The translations under genes were made by a program, and so were the position numbers. Positions 25,274 through 37,982 of a DNA stretch of 64,000 nucleotides are shown piece after piece (the first letter of the stretch is position 1; each line of letters opens with the position of its first letter). The notes under the pieces were generated by a model. It saw nothing but the letters and a program-made list of their open reading frames with translations, made no database searches and was not told the DNA's origin. The stretch is taken from assembly GCA_027422505.1 (NCBI GenBank), contig JAPQWV010000675.1, forward strand, positions 186,001-250,000, written 5' to 3'. This DNA is from Craterostigma plantagineum. Taxonomy: Eukaryota; Streptophyta; Magnoliopsida; Lamiales; Linderniaceae.

Positions 25274-26370
25274 AGAATGAAGGAAGACGAGGACATCACC
25301 ACATACTTTGGAAAGCTTCTAACCATTTCGAGCGAATGCGCTATCTTGGGAGAACCGATTTCGAATAAGGTACTAAATTCTAAAGCTATTCGTTCTCTAG
25401 CTGAAAGATATAGTATGAAGGTAGCGGCAGTTGAGGAAGCACACACTCTAGCCACAATGGATTTCAATTACTTGATGAACATCATGAAAAACTACGAGAC
25501 CAACCTCGAAGTCCAAAAGAGAGCCTCTCGCGGCAAAAACATTGGTCTAGTCAGTCAGCCCTCTGTTTTTAATCTGAGGTTGATCCTAACAATGATGAGT
25601 ATATGGCTACACTTGTGGGAAAATTCAAAAAGTTCATGAAACAGGATGTGGAAACCAAACGTTGGCCCAATATTCAAGAAATGCCAAAATGCTAAAGAAC
25701 CATCCTCTGCTCCTCCATTCTTCAAACGTAATCAAATAGAGAAAAAGAATATCAAATGGGAGTCAGTAAGAGGCCAAGCGTGGGAAAGCACTTTGGGCCG
25801 ATCTTTCCGACGATTAAGATGATGAAACGTGTGCAAACGTGACTAAGCAATCATCAGTAAACACTCAATCCTTCTCTGACAACGAAGAAGACGAGATAAT
25901 CATGGAGCTTCACTGCAGTAACTGATGTTGACCAACATCTGAAATAAAATATTATTTTCGATTATGATGACTCAAACTGTTTTGATGGTTACTTAAGTTC
26001 TGATGGTCTAGACGAGATAAGGCCCCGCCTGAGAGGGACGCGTAGGGAGAGCTATAAAAGGGGTAGCTTTCCCGGTCGGATAAACACCTGCTATGATGTA
26101 AGGCGCAGTCGTCCCGAGGCAGCAGGATGGATGCCTTTAAACGGCTGTACGTGGAGTTTCCAAAGGAAAAACTGAAAAATTCGGAATTGAAGGCAATCAT
26201 GAAATCTCTGATCGAGGAAAATGACAAAAGCAAGAAGTTGATCGGAAGTCTTGTTGAAGGAAATACAGGTAATAGACGATTAACGATCGAAAATCATTTG
26301 GCAAAAGTGGAATCAAGGCGCATGCCCGGCATGAATATCCTACGTCTTCATGCAATCAATCCTAGATAAT
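25274..26370 (+). pseudogene. Degenerate copia gag remnant
   Basis: A frame at 25277-25639 reads EDEDITTYFGKLLTISSE and KVAAVEEAHTLATMDF, typical of the UBN2/gag-polypeptide family of copia elements. Further stop-broken pieces follow to 25920. A lysine-rich coiled-coil piece at 26127-26369 (KEKLKNSELKAIMKSLIEEN) recalls the coiled coils of copia A gag. The remnant begins directly at the edge of the A LTR, so A probably inserted into it. No RT is left. Confidence 0.7.
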
Positions 26371-27288
26371 TATTACGAGTCTCAGTCAAGGTAGAATTTC
26401 CTAAAATAATCGCTTTAGGAATTTATTGTGTTCGATTAAATTACTTATCTTAGTCAAGTGAGCTAGGCTTTTATTGTGTAGCCTAGTGAGCTTTTATTTG
26501 TAATGGGCTTAGAAGGGCCAAAGTATTGAATAACAACATGTGGTATAAATACTAAAAATCTAACATAGTTAGGTGTGCTTGTATGTGACATTCTATAGAG
26601 AGAGATTTTTATTAGAGAGAAGAGACCCCAACCTCATCCCTCAAGAACACGCACACACACCCCACATCGATCTTGAATTCTTTCAATCTTCAACGTGGTA
26701 AAAATTGCTTTAATATGTGTTTTAGTTGGATAATCTAGGCTTTTCAAATCGCTACTCAATTGTCCCGCAATAGCGATCCTATGCGATAGACAACCAATCC
26801 TTATATGTCTATGACTAGTTCCTACGCACGCATTTAAAATTTATGAGATTCCACGAGTTTAAATGCGTTCGGTGCCTAATATCTCGGAAACCACATATAC
26901 AAAACCGAATTCCATCTCTGATCGATTTTACGTCGTGGTGCTCTATATTTGTTGTTCTAACCGGTCTCATCACTTTGTCCGTCTCATAAACCAATCAAAT
27001 ATTCGTGCATTTGTTGATCAGACAAACACAATCATTAAACTACACATAACGCGAGTCATACGATTAAATAGGATACAATTAACATTAGGATGCAACCAGG
27101 ATCCGACCTCACACCTCAATAACATAATGGTTTATGCTAGCATATGAAAATATGAAAATAACGACACTTCAAAGGAAAGCATCGTTGCAAGCAACTCAAT
27201 TAAAATATAAAAAACGTCCTAACGATACACGAGTTGTCACGTCGGCCCGGTGTCTTTCGTGTTGTAAGAGAGCAACTCCTTTCTACTA
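26371..27288. other. Unassigned intergenic, LTR-like stretch
   Basis: There is no credible gene. A TATA-like GGTATAAATAC lies near 26542, a 7 bp inverted repeat (CTAGGCT / AGCCTAG) at 26463-26486, and a CT/AC-rich stretch near 26620-26660. The mix resembles an LTR promoter and leader, but I could find neither ends nor a second copy in the window. Confidence 0.35.
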
Positions 27289-27446
27289 GAGTTGGCAATT
27301 GGTAGGGTATGGGTATACCCATCTAGACCCATACCCAAATCCAATTAAATAAATGGGCACGGGCATACCCAGTATTTAATTGGTCTAATAATTGAGTATA
27401 GACCCAAATCCATTAGATTAAACGGGTAAACGAGTCTTAAATGGGC
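27289..27446 (+). mobile_element. Possible truncated hAT-like fragment
   Basis: TAGAGTTGGCAATTGG followed by GGGTATGGGTATACCC and repeated ACCCATACCC/TGGGCACGGGC words resembles the subterminal ends of many plant hAT elements. The opposite end is missing because gypsy LTR sequence begins near 27447. This is a weak call. Confidence 0.3.
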
Positions 27447-27849
27447 GAGCGATTTAAGGATTTGGGCTTCGACCGAAATTCGTGTCAGTTGACCAGCGAT
27501 TTTAATTTTTGGGATTTTGACCTATTTCAGGTCCACTTGTTTTAAATAAAATTATTTTCGGCCCAAATAATTTTAAATTAGAATATCTTTATACTTTGAC
27601 TATTACTTTCGGGTCAACCCATATTTTAAAATATAAATATTATTTTGTGATTTAAAACGTTCGGCCTAGTTGATATTTTACGAGTTATGTGGTTTTGAGT
27701 TTCGAGACATACTGCGAGATTTATATGATTTATATTATGCGCACTGCACGACATGCACGCGAGAGGTTGATGATATACCGTATTTGACGGTGACACCTTA
27801 CGGTGTCGGACGAGTGAGGTAGAGTGACCGTTACCGGGATCGGTCTTTT

Positions 27850-27862
27850 AAGGGAGGGAGAA
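27850..27862 (+). promoter_or_regulatory. Polypurine tract at first array junction
   Basis: TAAGGGAGGGAGAA precedes TGTAATACTCG, as a PPT precedes a 3' LTR. Only a few bases of possible internal sequence separate it from the preceding truncated LTR. Confidence 0.75.
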
Positions 27863-29659
27863 TGTAATACTCGTAAAATTAATACGGGATTATTTTTGTA
27901 AGTGTTCGAAATTAATGAAGTTAATTTTCGGACAACATGAATTTTTTCGGAATTAAGCCGAAAATATTAATTCCCATGAGTTAAATAAAATAAAATGGGT
28001 CGGAAAGTGCTATAAGCCCAAGAAGGGAAATGAGGATTAAATATATAAATAAGCCATAGAAAATGACAAGGCCCAAGTCACTTAGGGAGCCGAAAAAAAG
28101 AGATGGCCCAACTAAATTAATAAAGGCTCAAACTATGAAGATGGCCGAAAGTTTCCTCAACATGAGGTAAAATGCAAGTAGGTGATACAGTTGCTTTGGA
28201 CCAAGAACCCCACCACCGTTGGTGACCAATCATAAGTAAGCAACGAATGAATATACTTAAAGGATGGGGAAAATACGTTGGTATCACAACACCCTTAGTG
28301 CTTAAGCTCAAAAGAATAATTTCTAACCAAGTAAGAAGGACGTGCGAAGCCTAAAAGGAAGAAAACAACACCAAACAAAGAAAGAAGAAGTCGAATCAAA
28401 CAAAGAAGCTGGGAAGAATAATTTTTGGCAAGCTTGATCGAGTTTTCAACTTAGGAAATTACCAAACTAAGCTAAGGAGTTGAAGTTTGATCATAGGAGT
28501 GACGAGAGAAGCAGAGAAGATTTTTGGCGAGTTCAACTCGATTATCAACTTAGGGAATTAACTCAAAAATAAGGTTGGAGGCTAGGTAGGTGGTTCTAAA
28601 CCCCTACAAACTTTTTAAAACCGTATTATATTCCTGGAAATGTTTAGAATTTGGATAACTCAAAAGAATTTATTTGATGAATTTTTGGTATTTTCGTGGT
28701 GTTCTTGACGTGTTATGACCTGAAATCGAACTCAATATATGAGTTCAATGAGCTGTGTAATTGTGTATATAATTATGGAACCGACTTAAGTGAAGAATTT
28801 CTGAAAATTAGGATTTGTTCACGGTCGTGAAGTTTTTCGAGTGAACCGTAAGTTTTGCAAGCGATTTTAATTTTCGAGCGATTTTAAGTTCGCTGGCCGA
28901 TTGATTTAGCGGGTTATGAGTGAAAAGGATTTTTAAATGAATAGTAATATCGGCCGAATGGATTTCGGGTCGCAAAATTTCTTCACGGGCCCAGAGATTA
29001 TTGTAGCGTGAGTAAATGACGGTTTTTGCGGGCTGAAATTCGGGTTCTCGTGGGCTGAAGCATTTTCGCGGGTCGTGAGACAGTGCCGGACCGACTTGGG
29101 TTTTCGCGGGCTGACTTTAAATTCGCTGGGTGATTCCTGTGAGAAGAGTCGGGCTTCTCGCAGGTCTGATCGAGCGATTTGCGAATTCAGCAAGGTTTCA
29201 CGAATTCGAACGTTGCCCCAACGTTTTGCGGGTTGACCAGTGTTTAAAATGTGGGATCGGGCGATTTAAAGGATTTGGGCTTTGACCGAAATTAGTGTGA
29301 GTTGACCAGCGATTTTAATTTTAGGGATTTTGCCCTATCTCAGGCCCAATTATTTTAAATAAAATTATTTCGGCCCAAATCATTTAAATTAAAATATTTT
29401 TATACTTTGACTATTACTTTCGGGTCAACCCATATTTTAAAATATAAATATTATTTTGTGATTTAAATCGTTCGGCCTAGTTGATATTTTACGAGTTATG
29501 TGGTTTCGAGTTTCGAGACATACTGCGTGATTTATATGATTTATATTATGCGCACTGCACGACATACACGTGAGAGGTTGATGATATACCGTATTTGTAC
29601 GGTGACACCTTATATTGTCGGACGAGTGAGGTAGAGTGACCGTTACCGGGATCTGTCTT

Positions 29660-29673
29660 TAAGGGAGGGAGGA
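29660..29673 (+). promoter_or_regulatory. Polypurine tract at second array junction
   Basis: TAAGGGAGGGAGGA precedes TGTAATACCC, repeating the arrangement 1.81 kb upstream. Confidence 0.75.
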
Positions 29674-31950
29674 TGTAATACCCATAAATTAATAACGGAT
29701 TATTTTTGTAAGTGTTCGAAATTAAAGAAGTTAATTTTCGGACAACATGAATTTTTTCGAAATTTAGCAGATAATATTAATTCGGCCCATGAGTTGTCGG
29801 AAAGTGCTATAAGCCCAAGAAGGGAAATGAGGATTAAATATATAAATAAGCCATAGAAAATGACAAGGCCAAGTCACTTAGGGAGCCGAAAATTAAGAGA
29901 TGGCCCAACTAAATTAATAAAGGCTCAAACTATGAAGATGGCCGAAAGTTTCCTCAACACGAGGTAAAATGCAAGTAGGTGATGCACTTGCTTTGGACCA
30001 AGAACCCCACCACCAATTGTGACCAATCATAAGTAAGCAACAGATGAAATTACATAAAGGTGGGAAAAATACGTTGGTATCACAGCACCCTTAGTGCTTA
30101 ATCTCAAAAGAATAATTTCTAACCAAGTAAGAATGACGTGCGAAGCCTAAAAGGAAGAAAACAACACCAAACAAAGAAAGAAGAAGTCGAATCAAACAAA
30201 GAAGCTGGGAAGAATAATTTTTGGCAAGCTTGATCGAGTTTTCAACTTAGGAAATTACCAAACTAAGCTAAGGAGTTGAAGTTTGATCATAGGAGTGACG
30301 AGAGAAGCAGAGAAGATTTTTGGCGAGTTCAACTCGATTATCAACTTAGGGAATTAACTCAAAAATAAGCTTGGAGGCTAGGTAGGTGGTTCTAAACCCC
30401 TACAAACTTTTTAAAACCGTATTATATTCCTGGAAATGTTGAGAATTTGGATAACTCAAAAGAATTTGTTTGATGAATTTTTGGTGTTTTGGTGGTGTTC
30501 TTGACGTGTTATGAAATGAAATCGAACTCAATATATGAGTTCATTGAGCTGTGTAATTGTGTATATAATTATGGAACCGACTTAAGTGAAGAATTTCTGA
30601 AAATTAGGATTTGTTCACGGTTCGTGAAGTTTTTTGAGTGAACAGTAAATTTTGCAAGCGATTTTAATTTTCGAGCGATTTTAAGTTCGCTGGCCGATTG
30701 ATTTCGCGGGTTATGAGTGAAAAGAATTTTTAAATGAATAGTAATATCGGCCGAATGGATTTCGGGTCGCAAAATTTCTTCACGGGCCCAGAGATTTTTA
30801 GCGTGAGTAAATGACGGTTTTTGCGGGCTGAAATTCGGGTTCTCGCGGGCTGAAGCATTTTCGCGGGTCGTGAGACAGTGCCGGGCCGACTTTGGGTTTT
30901 CGCGGGCCGACTTTAAATTCGCTGCGTGATTCCTCTGAGAAGAGTCGGGCTTCTCGCAGGTCTGATCGAGCGATTTGCGAATTCAGCAAGGTTCCACGAA
31001 TTCGAACGTTGACCCAACGTTTTGCGGGTTGACCAGTGTTTAAAATGTGGGATCAGGCGATTTAAAGGATTTGGGCTTTGATCGAAATTAGTGTGAGTTG
31101 ACCAGCGATTTAATTTTTGGGATTTTGCCCTATCTCAGGCCCAATTATTTTAAATAAAATTATTTTCGACCCAAATCATTTTAAACTAAAATATTTTATA
31201 CTTTGACTATTACTTTCGGGTCAACCCATATTTTAAAATATAAATATTATTTTGTGATTTAAATCGTTCGGCCTAGTTGATATTTTACGAGTTATGTGGT
31301 TTTGAGTGTCGAGACATACTGCGTGATTTATATGATTTATATTATGCGCACTGCACGACATGCACGTGAGAGGTGATGATATACCGTATTTGTACGGTGA
31401 CACCTTACGCTGTCGGACGAGTGTGATAGAGTGACCGTTACTGGTCGTCAGGATTAGACTCGCGTAGCACCTGGTAGGAGAGGGGGTTTGCGACATCCAT
31501 CTACTCGGGATTGAGCCACCCGAGGTGTATACCACCGGATCTTATTTGGCTCAGGGACGGCAGACAGATGGAGATTCCTGTCTACCCGGGTTAGTGGTAC
31601 ACAACTCGGGGCATTACACTGAGGTGTAATACCGTCAGGTTGAGATTGTGTGCAGAAGGAGCGACCTGGCACGGCCGGCCTGGGCTACCGCATGGTTTAT
31701 GGCATACTTTGCCATTGCGTGCGTGGGTGCTGAGTCTAGCCGAGGGCCCTGTTATGTGATGAGATGTGATGTAGGTTCGAGCGTGCATTATCATATAGTG
31801 AGGACATGGGGTCGGGTTGAGTGCACGCATGCATTGCATAGTTTGCTCAGGGTTCTACACGTGACCTTTGGAGAGGCGTAGTGTAGCATAGTCGGGTTCA
31901 GATTTTTGGGGCTTCGGCCCGTTGTACATAAGACCTCGATTTTTTTCCTG

Positions 31951-32680
31951 TGTTTGATTAGTTTGTTTGTGTCTTTGGAGAAATTAGTCTGATAGGGTGT
32001 TCGAGTTTAGATTTACTTTTGAAAATCGGTTCTCGTCCTTAACATTGGATTTCGATTCTTAAGTTTGTTGGTTTTGTTGCGTTTCACTGGAAAAGTAATT
32101 AGGGTTTGAGAAAAGTTAAAGAAAATCTCTTTCTGATCTTTCAATTTTTTATTTGCGAATCAAAAATGTGTTTTGCGTATCCTATGTTTTACTGTCCAAG
32201 TCAAATTTGCGAAATATTCTTTTCAAAACATCTCAAAAAGATCGCGAATTCCGTTTGTAAAATCATGAAATTGACGATTTTACCACTCAACTTCGCAAAT
32301 TCTAAATTCGAAATCTTTTGCATTTGCAAACCTCTCAATTTGCGACGCTAACTTAGAGGTCGCAAGCGGCAATTCGTGAATTCATGTTTGACCTTGTCAA
32401 TGTGCGAATCTCTGAATTAGCGATATAAAATTTGCAAAGTTCCTTATTACCAATGTGAGATTCACACATCGCAAATGTTTTTCAATCCGCGAATTCTACT
32501 TACACCCGCAAGCCTCCGAGTTCGCAATTTGAAATTCGCAAGCGAACTCACTAATTGACTTTACCAATTTGCAAACCATACTCAGGAAAATTTTCAAAAA
32601 ATTTTCTAGAAACCGATTTGGGCTGAACAGTAATGGGCCGATAGTCTCTTAAAAAACAGACTTTATTAATTAAGGCCCAT
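31951..32680 (+). other. GCGAA-rich spacer upstream of accessory ORF F
   Basis: There is no credible gene. The stretch is full of GCGAA, TTCGCAA and TTTGCGA words, a different vocabulary from, but a similar texture to, the TCGA-rich spacers upstream of accessory ORFs B and D. It is continuous with 33662-33745 across the inserted solo LTR. Confidence 0.5.
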
Positions 32681-33661
32681 TGTTAGAAATCATGAATCGA
32701 AGAATTTAGATTAAACAGTTTTGGTGATTATCCAAACTTGACTGAGCATACCGGTTACACGAAGACTCAAGATCGAGTACCAGTCAGCAGTTCACAAGCG
32801 CGCCAGAAACCGGACATAAACTGCCTATACCGCAGTACAGATACCGGACCTGCAGAGTACAGAAACCAGATGTGCCACGTAACCAAGATTCAAATTATTC
32901 ATGGCGCGGCAAGTTGAAGACTTCTGACACACACATTTAATGAAAGGCTGGAGCAGAGCCAAGTTGAAGTCAAGCCATAGCTAAAAGAGGAATAAAGCAA
33001 TGGCACAGCACGAACTACTATGAAGATCGGACAGTACCCGTTTTGGGTAAAATGCATTTAATGCTTTGTCCGGTGCAATGAGTATCTCTCAACGGACTTC
33101 TTGAACAAAGATCAGCTATATATAGCAGAGAAGAAGGACTGAGGAGTTACAACACGCTACCACGACACTCAAAACGAAAAATCAAAGCCAAGATTCAAAT
33201 CTCTCTAAGTGAAGAAATTAGAAAGTGTTGTCCTCACTGTACGTAGACCGGTTCGGTTTAGTAAGTGAGTTAGAATTATTTCCAACGGACTGTAAAAAGC
33301 CGTTGAAGTAGGTGGATTGTATTATACAACTGCCTAGGGATTCACTAGATAAAGCTGAGGACAGCTGGGTAGGTTGTACAGTGAGTGTATAACTGAAGTC
33401 TAGTGAACCTTCCTTGCGGGGAAGAAGGGGAGACGTAGGAGATTTAGCTCCGAACATACACAAACAAACCGTTGCCTTCTTGCACACACACACTAGCACA
33501 TCACACCTATCATCGGTCTTGGTTCAAAACCGACCGACTTACTTCCGCACAAATCACAGACAGAAAAAAATCAAGAACTGGTAATAACCATAATCGGTTA
33601 ACTACCGAAAATCATTAAGCGTTTATTCACCCACCTCTAAACGCATCTATCGATCCTAACA
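32681..33661 (+). mobile_element. Solo copia LTR with CCCAT target duplication
   Basis: The 981 bp unit begins TGTTAGAAATC and ends CGATCCTAACA. It is flanked by CCCAT at 32676-32680 and 33662-33666, with no internal domain. A TATATATA box is at 33117-33124. It contains repeated CCGGAC/GTCCGG words, as Sirevirus LTRs tend to, and its CCTAACA end matches that of copia A. Recombination between two LTRs of one insertion explains the structure. Its right end lies about 85 bp before accessory ORF F. Confidence 0.92.
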
Positions 33662-33741
33662 CCCATATTATTCAAAACAACACATAATTACCTGTTATGG
33701 TTTTTTCTAATCTCGTTTTCTCTCGTGTTGCAGTTTAGGCA

Positions 33742-35290
33742 GGATTCCCGGTGTCTAACAACAACAACAACATAAAAAAAAGCATGAAGACACTGGCGGA
33801 CCTTGTTTACTCAACATCAAAGTGGATCGTGATCAGAGACAATAATTATCAACTTGACCTGCGCACGTTCAAATGTCAAGAAGAGATCATCCCATCTGTT
33901 TTGAGAAACCATCATATTGGATTTGCCTTCTCGGCATCCGTCCAAGTCCCCACTGTTTATCTTCAACAATTTTGGGGAACAATGAAGACCAAAATCGCAC
34001 AGGACAACAGCATCTTCTATGAGGCCAAGATTGCAGATGAGACTGTCCAAATTACCAAAGAGTTTATCCGAAGCATTCTTCGACTGCATATTCACCCTGA
34101 ATATGAACCTGAGGCATCCGAAGACGAGCTCATTGCAGATATGCTCAAAATGGGTTACTACGTTTCACTCGAATTTGTCTCCCGTTTTCAGCAATCCACG
34201 ATTCCACATCCATAGCGGACTCTCTTTGCAATTGACAACAAGTGCTTATCACCAAACCACTCAGGCTGGGACAGATGCAATCTCACGATTATTCGAATCT
34301 TCCACGGAATCGTCTTCCGAAAAAATTATGACTATGCAGCTGATCACACTAGACCTGGACGATCAGCTCCACCAGAGATCGAAGCCGAAATCGAAGACGA
34401 CACAGAACCTGCACTATCCCCGGTGGTTCTCCCTACTTATCAACCATTTTATGTCAACAACATCGGGAATACCACCACGACCTGAAGAAGAAAACTACAC
34501 ACCGCCCAAACTCAAATTTCTCCAGAAAGGAAAGAGCGATGAAAAGTAATCGTGCGTATCTATGCCCATCCCTCGCGAGTTACTCATCCTAGCAAACCCA
34601 GACCACACAGAAGCCTACTGCCTAAAATACAACGTTTCCCACCCCACGACTCAGGCCACCCACCTGAGTCTAACCCAGGGGTTAGTGAGAGTGAGAGAGA
34701 TACCATTGAACAGAGAGCAACCACATAAAATCGAAACTACCCCTCAAGAAACAATCCCTGAACAACCACTCAGCAACCACCACAGCATGAACAAATTGAA
34801 CGACAGCAAATAGTCATTCCCGAAGAAACAACGTCTGAAGTCCCTCAGTCAGAACAGGCCGGCTCACCCCTTAGGATAGAAGACGCCGAACTCGACCCAA
34901 CGGCGCAAACTCAACCCGAACCTGACCATTCGCTTGCCTCCCAACAGGCAAGTGTCTCAAAATCCCCAGAACCCCCAAACAACAGACGCCTCGGCTCCTG
35001 TGTCCACTCCACTAGAAGATATCATTATTTCTACGACACAGCCCAAGTCTCAGCCTGTCGAACAGGCCTCAACGTTCATAGAAGCGCCCATAATTGAGGC
35101 CCTTCAAGGATTGGACGGAAGTCTTGAGGATGATGACTTCAGCAACTCATCATCCGAGAGCCACCGTAGAGGACCTAGTCCTGTACGTGTGCTTACGGGA
35201 AATGGCCCCGGTGTATGCTTCACTCACGCCCGTCCAAGTGACGAGGTTGCAACGACCCAAGCACTAGGGCCGGATCCAGAAAATTTTAGT
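33742..35290 (+). pseudogene. Copia accessory ORF, copy F (broken)
   Basis: The frame from about 33751 reads with no ATG until 33784. It encodes the N-terminal block seen in B and D: a stretch around FKCQEEIIPSVLR, then VPTVYLQQFW, then ADMLKMGYY and STIPHP. A TAG replaces the tryptophan of the IPHPWKTLF motif at 34213-34215. Matching sequence continues as NKCLSPNHSGW and LTIIRIFHGIVF in the same direction. A Pro/Glu/Gln-rich middle follows in several frames to about 35290, but the C-terminal block seen in B is absent. GTGTTGCAG at 33724-33732 resembles a 3' splice site. The copy is more diverged than B and D are from each other. The function of the product is unknown. Confidence 0.75.
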
Positions 35291-35659
35291 CGGGGGGGGG
35301 GGGGGATATTATTTTTATCCCGAATTTTTCAACTTAATTAACTGTGATGTTACATTAAGCCTCCTAAAAGGTATTTGAAAAGGAAAAAGTAATTATAAAA
35401 ATGAAATATTAAATAAATATTTATTAATGAATACATATTAATGTATTAATAAAAATAATTAAAAAAGAAAATAACTAAGAAGTGTTAAAATAACTAAAAA
35501 CAACTCATAAGAATAATAAAAATAAAACAGAAAGGAAAAGAATAAAAATAATAAAAATACTAAAATGCATACGAAGCGTGAAAGTGAGAATAACTAAAAA
35601 GAATGAAAAGAAAATAAAAGAAAAGAAGTAATAAAAATAAAAAAAGGCAGCAAAAGGTG
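35291..35659. other. G14 run followed by A-rich, purine-skewed stretch
   Basis: A run of 14 G at 35292-35305 may be the polypurine tract of the F element. About 350 bp follow in which the plus strand is mostly A with some G, few T and very little C. No gene or clear repeat unit is visible. Confidence 0.5.
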
Positions 35660-36010
35660 TGTTAGGTCCTATGATTAACAACTCTAAGATCCTAGGCAGG
35701 AATTCAAAGTAATTCGACGATTATGATGATCAATGAAATTCGATCGAAAAACTCACATGTAGAGCGTGAGAGAGAATTCGAGTAGAGTGAGAAAGTCACT
35801 GTTGTTTCTCTTTCCAGAAATTGAATTGCAAGCCTTTCGGATCATTTTTCAAAACTTTCTCTATTCAGCTCAAATTCTGTACATGTATTTATACCAAACA
35901 AGCTTGGTATAAATATCAAACTAGTCCTAATCTAAGGACTACTATACAAAACGCCCCAAGTTACAAGAAAGACTAATAAAATCAAGCACAATTAGAAATA
36001 GTATTCTACA
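35660..36010 (-). repeat. Copia B 3' LTR (351 bp)
   Basis: TGTAGAATAC to CCTAACA on the minus strand. It aligns almost end to end with 24924-25273. It is the 3' LTR because a polypurine tract, not a PBS, adjoins its inner side. Confidence 0.93.
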
Positions 36011-36022
36011 TTCTCCCCCTTT
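36011..36022 (-). promoter_or_regulatory. Copia B polypurine tract
   Basis: On the minus strand AAAGGGGGAGAA directly precedes the LTR. It overlaps the last codons of the accessory ORF, which ends at 36006. Confidence 0.85.
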
Positions 36023-37918
36023 GTGCTTGATTGCGTCTCCGCGTTGTTTGTCCTTGTCGGGCGTAGTATGACCTGCGCAAGCCCAGCGCATGCTCATAGT
36101 CTCTAACTGTTTCCCTGAGCTTCAGGCGCTCCTCGATATCATCCAGCAATTCCATCAGGAGCGGCTGTTCTCTCACGAACCGGTGGATCCTCAGCATCGT
36201 GTCTCGGTTGATCTCTTCCAACCTCTGCTCGATGTTTCTCCGGACGACCTTGAGCGTTCCGTCGCAAAACTTATGAATCTCTGTCTTCAGCATCAACCTA
36301 GTCTTCTTGGCAATTGGATTGTTGTAGGTGATGCCTAGGACCGAACTGATGTGCACATGATTGCTTGGAAGCCCTTCGATCTCAGGTCCTTTGTTGAGTG
36401 GTTCGGCCATGTTGACCTTCTTCATGTTGCTCTCTAGAGCCATCTGAATGTCGTGCGCGGCGAAGTATTTGACTTGTCGCATCATGAACCGGTAGAGCCC
36501 TTCGAGGCCTTCTTTCTTGATGAAGCCCTGAGGACCTTTGTACTTCTCCACGTGCAGCTGATAAAGGTGATATACTTCATCGGTGTTGAGGTACGGCAGG
36601 TCGCTCTCGCTCAGTTCCTCTCGGGTTCTGTCCGCTCGCTTTATAATATAGTGAGGCGTTGGAAGTCCTCCCTTTGCACAATAGACACTGAGGAGTTGGC
36701 AAATTGGGGAGAGTTCCTTGAAATGACTCTTCAGTCGATTCTTTGGGATCCCCAGCCTTACGTCCGGTCCTAATTGGGTCAGCATCCATAGATACGTCAT
36801 TCTCTTCTGTTGATCCCCGTGAGAGATCCCTCTCAGCTCGAACTCATCCGACTTCTTGACTCTATCCGATGACCTCCAAATATTTTCCCTGACTTCTTCT
36901 AGGAAGGGTATCTCTATTCTGATGTTTTCCCACGACGTGTCGATCCGAACGGTCCGTCGCATCTCTCTGGTGGGGGACACTGCTCGTTGTGCGATCAACT
37001 CTGATAGTCTTGGGATGTCTCTTTGATAATCTTCATCTTCCAGAAGTTCGTCGTCTTCTATGATAACGAGGTCAACAGATGCTTGTTGTAAGAAGTGACA
37101 GACGTCTGAAGCCGTCGTCTCTGATGCTCCTCGGGCATGGAATGGGTCATCCACTGTCCTTCGAAGATATATTTATCTAGGACCTCGTGTGGATTGACGC
37201 CATGTCCTGATGGGCCCGGTTGGTCTGGAGCGACTGAGGGAGTTGCTTGGGTAGCAGCTAGGGCCACGAGCATTGCTGCACTTGCTTCTTCTTCCGAAAG
37301 CAAGGGGCTTGAGTAGATCGGTGGTGTGGGCGGAGGCGTCCGAAGGGTAAAGGTCGGTGGGTCGTTATGTGGTAGAGTGGTTGTGGTGCTGCGTGGTGTG
37401 GGTGGTTTGAGTTTGAGTTTCACCAACTCCAGTGCTTGTCTGCGTAGCGCCCGAGCCTTGTCTTTGGCCAGATGTAGATGTCCTCGGCCTCTTCTCCCCC
37501 TCATGATGGTCCTAGTCGTCAGGATCGTCATGTCTGCGCCGTGAGTGGGAGCTTTTGCCTCGGAAAGTGTTCGTCGGTGGCTCAGGGTGCTCCACAAATC
37601 GCCGATAGAGGGAATCTTCTTGAGGCGATCGGATGGAAAGGCCTATCAAACGGGCGAGGAGTATGTCGTGGAGCTCGGTGATGGGTATTGTGTATGGGTT
37701 GATGAGGATGGAGGAAGTGGCTAAAGGGTCGGTGGGTGTAGGTTGTGGAGGTGTGGGGTTGGCTTGTGAGAAGGCCCTTCCGAGACAGGTGCTTTCTCGG
37801 TATCTCTTCGGGATGTCTCGATGGCTTGTAGTACTCTCTCCGTGATCTTGTCTTCCGTTGACTGTATGGCGGCAGAGAGAGCCGCCTGAAACTGCTCGTT
37901 CGTCACAAAGGGCGCGGA

Positions 37919-37982
37919 TGTCGCCTGTTATCAACCCTTGAGTAGACTGATGTCGCCTGTTATCAACCCTTGAGTAGACATC
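37919..37982 (-). repeat. 32 bp tandem duplication in accessory ORF B
   Basis: The stretch around TCGCCTGTTATCAACCC occurs at 37921 and again at 37953. Because 32 is not a multiple of three, the extra copy shifts frame exactly where the two flanking open frames (ending 37931, starting 37934) meet. Confidence 0.85.

Larger units (their letters stand above)
27447..31950 (+). repeat. Head-to-tail array of gypsy LTR units (about 1.8 kb period)
   Basis: Three copies of one LTR follow each other with no coding DNA between them. Unit 0 (27447-27862) is only a 3' part. Unit 1 (27863-29673) begins TGTAATACTCG. Unit 2 (29674 to about 31950) begins TGTAATACCCATA and continues further than the others. 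Units 0 and 1 each stop after GACCGTTACCGGGATC and run straight into a polypurine tract and the next LTR start. Units 1 and 2 look about 95% identical by eye. The exact right end is uncertain. Confidence 0.8.

Noticed and set aside
36006..37154. Accessory ORF C-terminal block as an ordinary host gene
   Set aside because: It sits between a copia spacer and its PPT and 3' LTR, and D links the same ORF to copia pol. A host origin before capture remains possible.
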